This document shows positions 46,671-54,946 of a stretch of 64,000 nt of DNA, piece by piece. A program made the translations under genes and the position numbers. Source of the stretch: an uncultured Pelagibacteraceae bacterium (GTDB lineage: Bacteria; Pseudomonadota; Alphaproteobacteria; Pelagibacterales; Pelagibacteraceae); NCBI GenBank assembly GCA_902560805.1, contig CACENW010000001.1, positions 1 through 64,000 on the forward strand, given 5' to 3'. Position 1 is the stretch's first letter, and each line of letters starts with the position of its first letter. A model generated the notes under the pieces. It made no database searches. It worked only from the letters and a program-made list of their open reading frames with translations, and was not told where the DNA came from.

Positions 46671-47747
46671 ATGATTAATAATCAAATCAGATTTTATCTT
46701 GAAAATACAAAACAAATTTTTTCAATTAAATTTATTTCTGTTCTAATAATTTCTTTTCCTAGCGCAATCATTGCTCAATATTTTAATATTCCACTAGCTT
46801 GGTTTTTAGGACCTATGATTATCACTTCAATTGCTGCTTTATCTGGTCTTAAAATCATTATGCCTAAAATTGTATTAAGCTTTATCTTGATAATTTTAGG
46901 TTTGCATATTGGAAATTACATAGATCAAAATCTATTTGATCAAATGTTTGATTGGATTTGGACTTCACTAATTATGCTAATCTACATAATAATTTGTATT
47001 TTAGTTGTCGCTAAATACCTTCAAAAATTCGCAAATTATCGAGAAAAAGCTTCAATCTTTTCGGCAGCTCCTGGAGCACTGGGTCCCTTAATGATTTTAG
47101 CTGAAAATGAAAAAACGGATTTATCTCAAGTTGCAACCTCTCACTTAATTAGATTAATCATCATAATAACTTTTATTCCATTTATTATAGTTAATAATAC
47201 TGACAACAATGTTTTGTTAAATGATGAATTCAATTATTTAGCTCAAAATCATTTAAATTTAATTTTACTAATTATTGCATCTTTATTTTTTATTTTTGTT
47301 TTTGATAAAATTAGAATTCCTGCTGCTTTACTATCTGGAACATTATTTGCTAGTGGTTTATTGCAAATTACAGATATAGCGTCATATAAATTGCCAGATG
47401 AAACGGTAAATTTTTGTCTTCTAATTCTTGGCTCCTCTGTTGGATGTAGGTTTGCTGAAAAAACTGTAATAGAGATAGCCAATAATTCTCTACATGGTAT
47501 TGTGGCTACCACTATTTTGGTAGTATTAGGTTTGGTTGCAGCCTATGTTGCAACATTCTTTGTTGATACAAATATTTTAACTCTAATATTGTCTTTTAGC
47601 CCCGGTGGAATTTATGAAGTAGCTGTTATAGCAATTGCTTTTGATTTAGAACCAGACTTTGTTGCTTTTCACCATATAATAAGATTGCTTTTTATACTTT
47701 TCACAATTCCAATATTTTTAAAAATTTTAGAAAAAATTAAGAAATAA
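46671..47747 (+). CDS. AbrB-family (ammonia monooxygenase-like) membrane protein
   Basis: A 358-residue polytopic membrane protein with the duplicated AbrB (PF05145-type) transporter fold: PLAWFLGPMIITSIAALSG near residue 38, FSAAPGALGPLMILAENE near residue 128, and a second-half SFSPGGIYEVAVIAIAF near residue 304. The 'ammonia monooxygenase' name of this family is historical. Its placement divergent from tctCBA may indicate a shared substrate or regulator. Its 3' end overlaps the convergent family 9 glycosyltransferase gene by 11 bases. Confidence 0.8.
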   Translation: MINNQIRFYLENTKQIFSIKFISVLIISFPSAIIAQYFNIPLAWFLGPMIITSIAALSGLKIIMPKIVLSFILIILGLHIGNYIDQNLFDQMFDWIWTSLIMLIYIIICILVVAKYLQKFANYREKASIFSAAPGALGPLMILAENEKTDLSQVATSHLIRLIIIITFIPFIIVNNTDNNVLLNDEFNYLAQNHLNLILLIIASLFFIFVFDKIRIPAALLSGTLFASGLLQITDIASYKLPDETVNFCLLILGSSVGCRFAEKTVIEIANNSLHGIVATTILVVLGLVAAYVATFFVDTNILTLILSFSPGGIYEVAVIAIAFDLEPDFVAFHHIIRLLFILFTIPIFLKILEKIKK

Positions 47748-48678
47748 TTTCAGAAAATCTTTCAAAAACTTTTTCTGCTGAGAGTTTTGATAATTCAGGG
47801 GCTTGTATTGCTTTAAAGTTTTCTCTTTCAATACTAACTTTAAAAGGAGTTGTATGTGAACCAAATATAGCAACACCCTTTGATCCTAAATGCGCTGATA
47901 TATGAGCAGGTCCTGTATCATTAGCAACCACAAACGAACTGTCTTTAATTAATCCAGATAATTGTGAAATATTTAAAGCTTTACCGTTATCTAAAACACA
48001 TAAAGCATTTATATTTTTTGCATCTTTAATTTCATCTGGTCCTGGTACAGTAACCACTTTAAATTTATTTTCGAAATTTTCATTAATTAAAGAGATTAGG
48101 TCGTTGTAGTAAGGCCATTTCTTTGAAGTTAAATGAGGTGAGCAAAAAGGAAAAAGTATTATGTATTTATCTAGTTCGTAATTATTTTTTATTTCTGAAA
48201 TATCAACTGTACTCCATGAAAAGTCTGGTTTCATTGTATGATTGGTATTAATTCCTGAAGATTTTAACTGATGATCAAATCTTGAAAGAACAGAATCTTT
48301 ATCAAAATCTTTTTTGGTTGTTCCTTCTGGAAGAGTTGTTTCTGTTGAACACCAGATGGTCTTGTCAGCTTTAGGAAATAATATATTTTTATAAAATGAT
48401 GTTCTGCTAGAATTTTGAAGATCATAAACTTTTGAGAAATTGTATTTTTTAATCTCTCTCATTAGTAAATATAAATAAATTAAATTAATCTTTGACAATC
48501 TCTTATCTAGAATAACATTCGAAATATGAGGATTTTTTTTAAATAGTTCAAAATAAGGTTTGGTTGTTAATAAATGAATTTGATCTCCTTTATGATTTTC
48601 AGAAATATCTTGAATTGCCCCACATGCTTGAGCTATATCGCCTAAAGATCCATGTTTAATAATTAAAATATTAGACAT
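47737..48678 (-). CDS. glycosyltransferase family 9 (heptosyltransferase-like)
   Basis: A 313-residue GT9 protein related to the heptosyltransferases of LPS inner core. ILIIKHGSLGDIAQACGAI opens it and FVVANDTGPAHISAHLGSKGVAIFG (about residues 251-275) is the donor-binding motif with the conserved Asp. It probably adds a core sugar at the inner membrane face. It is divergent from the DUF6165 gene with 32 bases between the starts. Confidence 0.87.
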   Translation of the reverse strand: MSNILIIKHGSLGDIAQACGAIQDISENHKGDQIHLLTTKPYFELFKKNPHISNVILDKRLSKINLIYLYLLMREIKKYNFSKVYDLQNSSRTSFYKNILFPKADKTIWCSTETTLPEGTTKKDFDKDSVLSRFDHQLKSSGINTNHTMKPDFSWSTVDISEIKNNYELDKYIILFPFCSPHLTSKKWPYYNDLISLINENFENKFKVVTVPGPDEIKDAKNINALCVLDNGKALNISQLSGLIKDSSFVVANDTGPAHISAHLGSKGVAIFGSHTTPFKVSIERENFKAIQAPELSKLSAEKVFERFSEIIS

Positions 48679-48710
48679 AATTCTAACAACTTAACATAGT
48701 ATAAAGTTTT

Positions 48711-49100
48711 ATGAATAAAATTATAGTAGAGGTTTCTGTTGGAGAGCTTTTAGACAAGATTTCAATATTAGAAATCAAACAAGATAAAATAAAAGACCCA
48801 GAAAAATTAAATTTTATAAATAACGAACACTCTATTCTTAAAAATCAGTTAGAAAAAAATGTTAAGTCTGATGAGAAGCTTGAAAAATTGTTTCAAGACT
48901 TAAAAGATATAAATGCTAAACTTTGGGTTATTGAAGATGACAAAAGAGATTGTGAAAAAAATAAAGATTTTGGAGAAAAATTTATAAAACTTTCTAGAGA
49001 TGTTCATTTTTTAAATGATGATCGAGCAAAAATAAAATTAGAAATGAATAACCATACTGGTTCTGCTATTAAAGAGATTAAAGAGTATACTAGTTACTAA
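48711..49100 (+). CDS. DUF6165-like coiled-coil protein
   Basis: A 129-residue acidic/basic helical protein. It opens IVEVSVGELLDKISILEIKQ and continues as charged helices, matching the pattern I associate with DUF6165, a family often next to glycosyltransferase genes. It lacks signal and membrane segments. The role is unknown; a glycan-assembly accessory is a guess from the adjacent family 9 transferase gene. Its end overlaps the convergent dioxygenase gene by 11 bases. Confidence 0.68.
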   Translation: MNKIIVEVSVGELLDKISILEIKQDKIKDPEKLNFINNEHSILKNQLEKNVKSDEKLEKLFQDLKDINAKLWVIEDDKRDCEKNKDFGEKFIKLSRDVHFLNDDRAKIKLEMNNHTGSAIKEIKEYTSY

Positions 49101-49878
49101 AAACTTTTGGAAACCAATCTTCTCTCATCCGATCTCCTGATTTTAAATTAATTCCATCGAATGGTGGTGATGTTGGACCACCTCTTTCAGTAAAAGTAAC
49201 ATCATCCCCTATAAATCTCATAGAGAATGCTCTACGAGATTGAGAACTTTGATTTCCTGTGGAACCATGAACAGTTTTAAAATTAAACAAAACTGCATCA
49301 CCTAATTTTAGGTCAGGAACTAATATATCTTCTTTAAATTCTTCTTTTTTTGGAAGATCCATAAACGAGCTATCATCTTCATACCATGGTTGATCGTTAG
49401 ACCATTTAGTAGGTCTTAATAGTTTTTGCCATTTATGTGATCTTAAAATTAATATAAGATTATTTTCTTTATTTACCTCATCTAATGGTATCCAAAAACT
49501 TCCTGTATCATCTCCATCAACGCAATAATATGGCATGTCTTGATGCCAAGGTGTTTCTTTGTTTGTTCCTGGATCTTTAATAAAAAGATGATCATGAAAA
49601 ATTTGTATAGATTTTGAATTTGTAGCCTCAGCAACTATTTGAGCAGCAGGAGAATTAAACATGCAATCTTTAAATTCATTTATTCTTTCCCAATTGCAAT
49701 AATCTTCAAAAAACCTTCCCTCATTTTCTCTAACATTCTCTCTTCCATGTTGACTTGGGTTGTCTAAAACTTTTTGAAAACCATTTCTTAATGGTTTGAT
49801 CCAATCTTTAAATGCATCCTTAATAATTATTGCACCATAATCTTGATAATCATCAATTTGTTTTTTAGATAGATACAT
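49090..49878 (-). CDS. phytanoyl-CoA dioxygenase (PhyH)-family Fe(II)/2-oxoglutarate oxygenase
   Basis: A 262-residue double-stranded beta-helix oxygenase. The iron site is H112-x-D114 in TPWHQDMPYY and H204 in TVHGSTGNQS; R215 or R216 in SRRAFSMRF would bind 2-oxoglutarate. The family hydroxylates small metabolites as well as acyl-CoAs. It starts 1 base after the second ABC permease gene, so its substrate may be what that importer brings in, such as an amino acid or similar compound; this is inference. Confidence 0.85.
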   Translation of the reverse strand: MYLSKKQIDDYQDYGAIIIKDAFKDWIKPLRNGFQKVLDNPSQHGRENVRENEGRFFEDYCNWERINEFKDCMFNSPAAQIVAEATNSKSIQIFHDHLFIKDPGTNKETPWHQDMPYYCVDGDDTGSFWIPLDEVNKENNLILILRSHKWQKLLRPTKWSNDQPWYEDDSSFMDLPKKEEFKEDILVPDLKLGDAVLFNFKTVHGSTGNQSSQSRRAFSMRFIGDDVTFTERGGPTSPPFDGINLKSGDRMREDWFPKVFSN

Positions 49879-49879
49879 A

Positions 49880-50557
49880 TTATTGTTGGAAACTATATTT
49901 TTTTTCTAAATACTTAATCACGTTGTGAATAATAAAAGTCATAAACAAATATATACCACCAGCTACAATAAATACTTCTATAGGCTTAAATGTTGTTGAT
50001 ATAATGTATTTAGCAACACCAGTTAAGTCCATTAGTGTTACGGTACTTGCTAATGAAGTGCCTTTCATCATTAGAATTATTTCGTTTCCGTATGCTGGTA
50101 GTGATTGTCTAATCGCAATAGGTATTTGAATTTTATAAAATATAATTTTATTTGAAATACCTAGACTTTTTCCAGCTTCAATTATTCCAGGTTTTATAGT
50201 TTGAAATGCAGATCTTAATATCTCAGAGGTGTATGCACCTGTATTTAATGTAAAAGCAATAATTGCACACCAATAAGGTTCTTTTAAAACTACCCATAAA
50301 ACTGTTGACCTTAAATATTCAATCTGTCCTAGTCCAAAGTAAATAATAAAAATTTGAACTAATAAAGGAGTGCCTCTGAAAACATAAGAATATCCATAAG
50401 CAAATTTGTTAACAAATATATTTTTATTTAATCGTAAAATTGCAAAAAATAATCCAAGAAATAATCCAAAAAATAAAGAGGCTGATAAAAGTTTTAAAGT
50501 AACAACAGTTGCTCCTAAAAGTTTTGGAAAACTAGTGATCATTAAATCAAAATCCAT
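49880..50557 (-). CDS. polar amino-acid ABC transporter permease (HisM-like)
   Basis: A 225-residue inner-membrane permease of the His/Glu/Gln/Arg/opine family. RGTPLLVQIFIIYFGLG near residue 62 and the EAA loop around IIEAGKSLGISNKIIFYKIQIP (about residues 125-148) contact the ATPase. It overlaps the paired permease gene by one base and leads directly into the dioxygenase gene. No ATP-binding subunit gene is in the operon. Confidence 0.9.
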   Translation of the reverse strand: MDFDLMITSFPKLLGATVVTLKLLSASLFFGLFLGLFFAILRLNKNIFVNKFAYGYSYVFRGTPLLVQIFIIYFGLGQIEYLRSTVLWVVLKEPYWCAIIAFTLNTGAYTSEILRSAFQTIKPGIIEAGKSLGISNKIIFYKIQIPIAIRQSLPAYGNEIILMMKGTSLASTVTLMDLTGVAKYIISTTFKPIEVFIVAGGIYLFMTFIIHNVIKYLEKKYSFQQ

Positions 50558-51249
50558 TAATAACCCCTGCTATACTTAACTTCTAATTTATTAATTAATT
50601 TCATGCTTATATAAGTAAGCAATAAATATAAAACTGCTGCAAAAGAATAAAAAAATAATGGATCTCTTGTGGATCCTGCGGCAATGTAGGATTGTCTCAT
50701 GATTTCGACCAAACCAGTTACTGATATTAAAGAAGTGTCCTTTAAAGTAATTTGCCAAACATTACTTAAATTTGGAATTGCTAGTCTTAACATTTGAGGA
50801 AGAATTATTTTATAGAATTGAACAAACTTACTGATACCCAAGACTTTTGCAGCCTCAAACTGACCATTATCAATTGATTGGATGGCTCCTCTAAAAACTT
50901 CTGTTGAGTAAGCTCCTGAAATTATCCCAATAGCAACAGCTCCAGTAATAAATGCGTTGATTTCTATATATTCGTAATAACCAAATATTGATGCAACATA
51001 CATTACTGCACCACTCCCACCAAAAAATAATAAATATATTACTAATAGTTCAGGAACACCTCTTATTACTGTGGTGTAAAAATTTCCAACAAAGTTAAGG
51101 GTTTTGTATTTTGAAAGTTTTAGTGGAGTAAAAATTAAAGCAAAAAGAAAACCAAATATCATCGCTGTAACAGATACAGCGACTGTCATTAGGGTTGCGT
51201 AAAATAACTCGTCACCCCAACCTGTTTTTCCAAATGCAAGAAGTTCCAT
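50557..51249 (-). CDS. polar amino-acid ABC transporter permease (HisQ-like)
   Basis: A 230-residue permease paired with the next gene. RGVPELLVIYLLFFGGSG near residue 64 and the EAA-type loop QFEAAKVLGISKFVQFYKIILP near residue 133 are diagnostic. It forms a heterodimer with the HisM-like subunit. A strong hairpin (51255-51281) stands between this gene and the upstream binding-protein gene, probably favouring higher binding-protein mRNA. Confidence 0.9.
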   Translation of the reverse strand: MELLAFGKTGWGDELFYATLMTVAVSVTAMIFGFLFALIFTPLKLSKYKTLNFVGNFYTTVIRGVPELLVIYLLFFGGSGAVMYVASIFGYYEYIEINAFITGAVAIGIISGAYSTEVFRGAIQSIDNGQFEAAKVLGISKFVQFYKIILPQMLRLAIPNLSNVWQITLKDTSLISVTGLVEIMRQSYIAAGSTRDPLFFYSFAAVLYLLLTYISMKLINKLEVKYSRGY

Positions 51250-51254
51250 ATAGA

Positions 51255-51281
51255 TTGGCGACTATATATTATAGCCGCCAA
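51255..51281 (-). other. strong intergenic hairpin between binding-protein and permease genes
   Basis: A 27-base element: 12-bp stem (TTGGCGGCTATA with TATAGTCGCCAA on the minus strand, one G-T pair) and an ATA loop. It lies 12 bases after the binding-protein stop and 5 bases before the permease start codon, with no T tract. It fits an mRNA-stabilising or translation-limiting element rather than a terminator. Confidence 0.7.
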
Positions 51282-51293
51282 ATCCAAAATTAA

Positions 51294-52145
51294 TTACATA
51301 GAAGCGTCAAAACCAAAGTGTTTAATAGCAAGTTCGCTAATAATTCCTTTTTTTCTAGCTTTGTTAATTGCTTTATTGAAATCTTTTAAGATTTTAGCGT
51401 CTCTTTTTCCGATTTCACTATCGCTAGCTTGTCTGATTCCAACACCAACTCCATTTCCAAATGCTCCACCAGAAAAAGTTGGTCCTACTAATACAACTGG
51501 TTTACCAGATTTATCAGCATAGTCTGTAAATGCTACTGCTGCAGCAAGTGCAACATCACATCTTCCAGAAGTTAAATCCAAGTTAACCTCATCTTGAGTT
51601 TTGTAAGTTCTAACATTTACACTTCCAACGTCACCAGACTCTAAAAAGTTTTGATGAATTGTACCTGTTTGAGTACATACAGTTTTTCCAGCTAAAGCAC
51701 CTGTTAAAGTTTTTAAAGCTTTTTTAACATCAGACCCGCCTAAAGATAAATTAATACCTTCTGGTGTATCCATGCCTTCTAAGCTTGAACCTTTCATTAC
51801 AGCAAGAGATGCAACTTCATCTGCATAACCTTGAGAGAAAGTAATTGTTTTCTTTCTTTCATCAGTAATTGACATACCGGCCATAATTGCATCAAATTTT
51901 CTCATTACTAATGCGGGTATCATTCCATCCCAATCTTGCTCAACAATTGTACACTCGTACTTCATAATTTTACAAAGCTCTTGAGCTAGCTCAACCTCAA
52001 ACCCAATTAAATTACCAGAGGCATCTTTTGAATTCCATGGAGGATAAGCACCTTCAGTTCCAATCTTAATTTTCTCAGCAGAAACATTTCCGATGATTAA
52101 AAAAGAAGCTAGAACTGTTAAAATAGTTTTTTTGAATATATTCAT
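51294..52145 (-). CDS. periplasmic amino-acid-binding protein (SBP_bac_3 family)
   Basis: A 283-residue binding protein with a 23-residue signal peptide (cut near NVSA). KIGTEGAYPPWN, GFEVELAQELCKIM and DGMIPALVMRKFDAIMAGMS are standard for the lysine/arginine/ornithine, histidine and opine-binding cluster. C-terminal FDASM ends near a typical boundary. The ligand is probably a cationic or opine-like amino acid but is not proven. A strong AAAGGAG lies 6-12 bases before the ATG. It begins 57 bases after the speD-speE gene on the same strand. Confidence 0.92.
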   Translation of the reverse strand: MNIFKKTILTVLASFLIIGNVSAEKIKIGTEGAYPPWNSKDASGNLIGFEVELAQELCKIMKYECTIVEQDWDGMIPALVMRKFDAIMAGMSITDERKKTITFSQGYADEVASLAVMKGSSLEGMDTPEGINLSLGGSDVKKALKTLTGALAGKTVCTQTGTIHQNFLESGDVGSVNVRTYKTQDEVNLDLTSGRCDVALAAAVAFTDYADKSGKPVVLVGPTFSGGAFGNGVGVGIRQASDSEIGKRDAKILKDFNKAINKARKKGIISELAIKHFGFDASM

Positions 52146-52202
52146 ATTTTCTCCTTTAATTGGAATAATTATTTCACAATTTTTAGAAAGAAAAAAGAAA
52201 AA

Positions 52203-53243
52203 TTAATGATTTATTGAGGATGAAAAGTTCCAAGCACAATCAAAACTTGGTATGTAAACCCTAGATAATTTAGCATTCCCAAAATTTTGATTAAATACAT
52301 TTAACCAACTATCTACTTGTTTAGGTTTTTTATCCTGACTACCAACTTGAGCTGTAATAACTCCTTTTGGTTTTAATATTCTAACTAATGAGTCCATATT
52401 TTTTGCTGCTAGATCAATACAAAATTGATCATCATTTAAATCAACAAAAATATGATCATAAGTATCATCGGCAACTGATTTAATACTTTCAAATGCATCT
52501 CCCCATACACATTTAACTGAATTTTTTTCTGTAGCTTTTTTTCCGATATCACCAAGATGTTTATTACAAACATCTACGACTTCTGGATCTAACTCATACC
52601 AATCAATAAAATTAAAATTTTTAGAAATACATTCTCTTGCAACACCACCATCTCCACCTCCAATGATAGCCGCTCTTTCATTATCTTTGTTAAGATTTAA
52701 ACCTGAACCAACAAATGTTGAACTGTATAAGTGTTCATCAGTTGCAGCAACTTGAATTTCACCATCTATAAATAGTGATTTTCCAAACTGTTCAAGATCT
52801 AAAATCTCAATATGCTGGCCAACTTTAGATTTAAAATCTTCTAAAACATCATTTACAACATATGATTTTTGCAAACCTGGAGAACTATAAATGTCATGAT
52901 AAAGTGACTTTGTATCTCTATTAAATTCTTTTTTAACAATTCTTGTATGTTTAAATTCTTTCTTAATAATATCAATTGCAACTGACGGACTTACCTTTCC
53001 GCATGTAAAAAAATCAAAACTAATAATTCCTTTTTCAGGAAATGTATGAAAACTGATATGACTTTCTGCTAAAAGAGCCAATATTGTAAAACCTTGTGGT
53101 TCAAATTTATATTTAGAAATATTTAATATTGTTACTTTTGCAGCATTTGCGATTTCATGAATTACTTTTTCATAAACAGAAGGATCGTACTCTTTTGTTG
53201 TTCCAATGATGTCTAGAGTTATATGCTCTCCAACTTTAGTCAT
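52203..53243 (-). CDS. speD/speE: S-adenosylmethionine decarboxylase-spermidine synthase fusion
   Basis: Two consecutive polyamine enzymes in one chain. Residues 1-115 are a prokaryotic AdoMet decarboxylase: E60-S61 in LLAESHISFHT is the self-cleavage site that makes the pyruvoyl group, with H66 and C81 (FFTCG) catalytic. Residues about 120-346 are an aminopropyltransferase: LFIDGEIQVAATDEHLYSS at 157-175, GGGDGG at 195-200, ELDPEV at 217-222 and catalytic Asp in VDLNDD. After cleavage the alpha chain would stay attached to the transferase. The products are spermidine and MTA, which fits the upstream mtnP-mtnA genes. It overlaps the aldolase gene by one base. Confidence 0.92.
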   Translation of the reverse strand: MTKVGEHITLDIIGTTKEYDPSVYEKVIHEIANAAKVTILNISKYKFEPQGFTILALLAESHISFHTFPEKGIISFDFFTCGKVSPSVAIDIIKKEFKHTRIVKKEFNRDTKSLYHDIYSSPGLQKSYVVNDVLEDFKSKVGQHIEILDLEQFGKSLFIDGEIQVAATDEHLYSSTFVGSGLNLNKDNERAAIIGGGDGGVARECISKNFNFIDWYELDPEVVDVCNKHLGDIGKKATEKNSVKCVWGDAFESIKSVADDTYDHIFVDLNDDQFCIDLAAKNMDSLVRILKPKGVITAQVGSQDKKPKQVDSWLNVFNQNFGNAKLSRVYIPSFDCAWNFSSSINH

Positions 53244-53878
53244 TAGCTATCCTTTTTATAATTTTTAGCTTTGGATAAAACTTTTTTCATTTCTTTTATA
53301 GAAATAATTTTAGGCTTACCCAATTTTAGGCTCGTTATATACTGAAGCGATATATTTTCAACCTCTTCAGCTAACTCAAAAGCTTTAGACAAACTATCTT
53401 CAAATGCAATCTGACCGTGATTTGCAATTAAGCAAGCTTTTCTTCCTTTTAAAGCTCTCAAAATATTTTTAGATAATTCTCTCGTTCCAAAAGTAGCATA
53501 TTTTGCACATTTAATGTCATGGCCACCAGCCATTGCAACCATATAATGAAAAGAAGGGATCCCTTTATTGTGAGTAGATACAGCGGTTGCATTTGTTGAA
53601 TGAGCATGAACAATCGCCTTAGCTTCTTTTTTATTTTTATAAATATCTTGATGAAATTTCCATTCTGAGGATGGAGTTCCTTTTTTTTTATCAAATTCAC
53701 CGTCTAATGAAACGAAAACTATATCTTTATTTTTTAAAGTTGAGTATTTTTTTCCAGAAGGAGTAATTAGAAAACCATTTTTATATCTAATTGATATATT
53801 TCCAGACCTTAAAGCTGATAATCTTTTTGTATTCAACATTTTTGAATATCGAATAATTTCAGAGCTTAAATTTTTCAT
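53243..53878 (-). CDS. class II aldolase (probable 5-methylthioribulose-1-phosphate aldolase)
   Basis: A 211-residue class II aldolase/adducin protein. GNISIRYKNGFLITPSGKKY near residue 27, catalytic Glu72 in PSSEWKFH, and zinc ligands H91, H93 (VHAHS) and H154 (ANHG) match fuculose-1-phosphate aldolase. It lies between mtnA (4-base overlap) and speD-speE (1-base overlap), so the likely substrate is 5-(methylthio)ribulose-1-phosphate, cleaved to DHAP and (methylthio)acetaldehyde as in the DHAP shunt. The alternative, the MtnB dehydratase, is less likely because no MtnC/D/E genes accompany it and the motifs look aldolase-like. Assignment is by family plus context. Confidence 0.75.
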   Translation of the reverse strand: MKNLSSEIIRYSKMLNTKRLSALRSGNISIRYKNGFLITPSGKKYSTLKNKDIVFVSLDGEFDKKKGTPSSEWKFHQDIYKNKKEAKAIVHAHSTNATAVSTHNKGIPSFHYMVAMAGGHDIKCAKYATFGTRELSKNILRALKGRKACLIANHGQIAFEDSLSKAFELAEEVENISLQYITSLKLGKPKIISIKEMKKVLSKAKNYKKDS

Positions 53879-54945
53879 TTAAATATGTTTTTTAGTCCAT
53901 TGGAGGAAGCTTCACATACTCCTCTCTCAGTAATTAATCCACTTACATATTTTGCAGGAGTTACATCAAAAGCTAAATTCATTGCTTTACTTTTTTGTGG
54001 GTATATCAAAACTTTCTTAACTTGATTATTTTCATCAATACCTTCGATATAAGATAATTCATCTGAATTTCTTTCCTCAATAGGAATGTGTTTTGCATCT
54101 TTGATATTCCAATCAATTGTTGAGCTTGGAAGTGCAACATAAAAAGGGACTTTATTATCATGTGCAGCTAAAGCTTTTAGATAAGTTCCAATTTTGTTAC
54201 ACACATCTCCATTAGATAGAGTTCTATCTGTTCCAACAATACACATATCAACTTCGCCTCTTTGCATTAAAATTCCTCCAGTATTATCAGCAATTATTGT
54301 ATTTGAAATTTCTTCCTCATTTAGCTCATATGAAGTTAAATTTGCACCTTGGTTTCTTGGTCTTGTTTCATCAACCCATACATGAACTGGAATTCCTTTT
54401 TTATGAGCATGATAAATTGGTGAAGTTGCTGTTCCCCAATTAATGGTTGCTAACCAACCTGCATTGCAATGAGTTAAAATATTTACTGTACTTTTTTTCT
54501 TGTTATAAATTTCTTCAATAAGTTTTAATCCATTAATACCTATATTTTCACAAAAATTTTCATCTTCATCACATATTTCTTTAGCTTCTTTTAAAGCTAT
54601 ATCTAAAATTTGATCACTATTTATTCCTGATAATTTTTTCATCATACGATCTACGGCCCATTTTAAATTTATTGCTGTGGGTCTAGATTGGATTAATTCA
54701 TTTGAACTTTTTTTAATAAATTCAAGATCATTACTCTCTTGAATAGCCAAAACAATTCCATAAGCTGCAGTAGCTCCAATTAGCGGGGCACCTCTTACTT
54801 CCATTACCTTTATTGCATTAATTGCGTCTTTTACTGTCTTTAATTCTTTAATAACAAAATTGTGTGGTAGCTTAGTTTGATCAATTATCTTAACAACACT
54901 TTCCTCATACCATATTGTTCGATATTCTTTTCCTTCTATTCTCAT
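53875..54945 (-). CDS. mtnA: methylthioribose-1-phosphate isomerase
   Basis: Isomerises 5-methylthioribose-1-phosphate to the ribulose form. The eIF2B-like family signature RGAPLIGATAAYG is at residues 51-63; the catalytic cysteine is C160 in THCNAGWLATI and the catalytic aspartate D240 in GTDRTLSNGDVCNKIGTY. The length of 356 residues is normal. It overlaps the aldolase gene by 4 bases and starts 1 base after the upstream hydrolase stop. It may also accept 5-deoxyribose-1-phosphate, as in relatives acting on 5'-deoxyadenosine. Confidence 0.94.
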   Translation of the reverse strand: MRIEGKEYRTIWYEESVVKIIDQTKLPHNFVIKELKTVKDAINAIKVMEVRGAPLIGATAAYGIVLAIQESNDLEFIKKSSNELIQSRPTAINLKWAVDRMMKKLSGINSDQILDIALKEAKEICDEDENFCENIGINGLKLIEEIYNKKKSTVNILTHCNAGWLATINWGTATSPIYHAHKKGIPVHVWVDETRPRNQGANLTSYELNEEEISNTIIADNTGGILMQRGEVDMCIVGTDRTLSNGDVCNKIGTYLKALAAHDNKVPFYVALPSSTIDWNIKDAKHIPIEERNSDELSYIEGIDENNQVKKVLIYPQKSKAMNLAFDVTPAKYVSGLITERGVCEASSNGLKNIFK

Positions 54946-54946
54946 A

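Noticed and set aside
53458..53700. 80-residue open frame in another frame within the aldolase gene
   Set aside because: It lies wholly inside a gene with intact catalytic motifs and has no domain, start signal or plausible composition of its own.
53243..53878. MtnB (methylthioribulose-1-phosphate dehydratase) as the name for the class II aldolase-family protein
   Set aside because: Possible from family and context, but no mtnC/D/E genes are present here and the motif set looks like FucA; the aldolase (DHAP shunt) reading is preferred.
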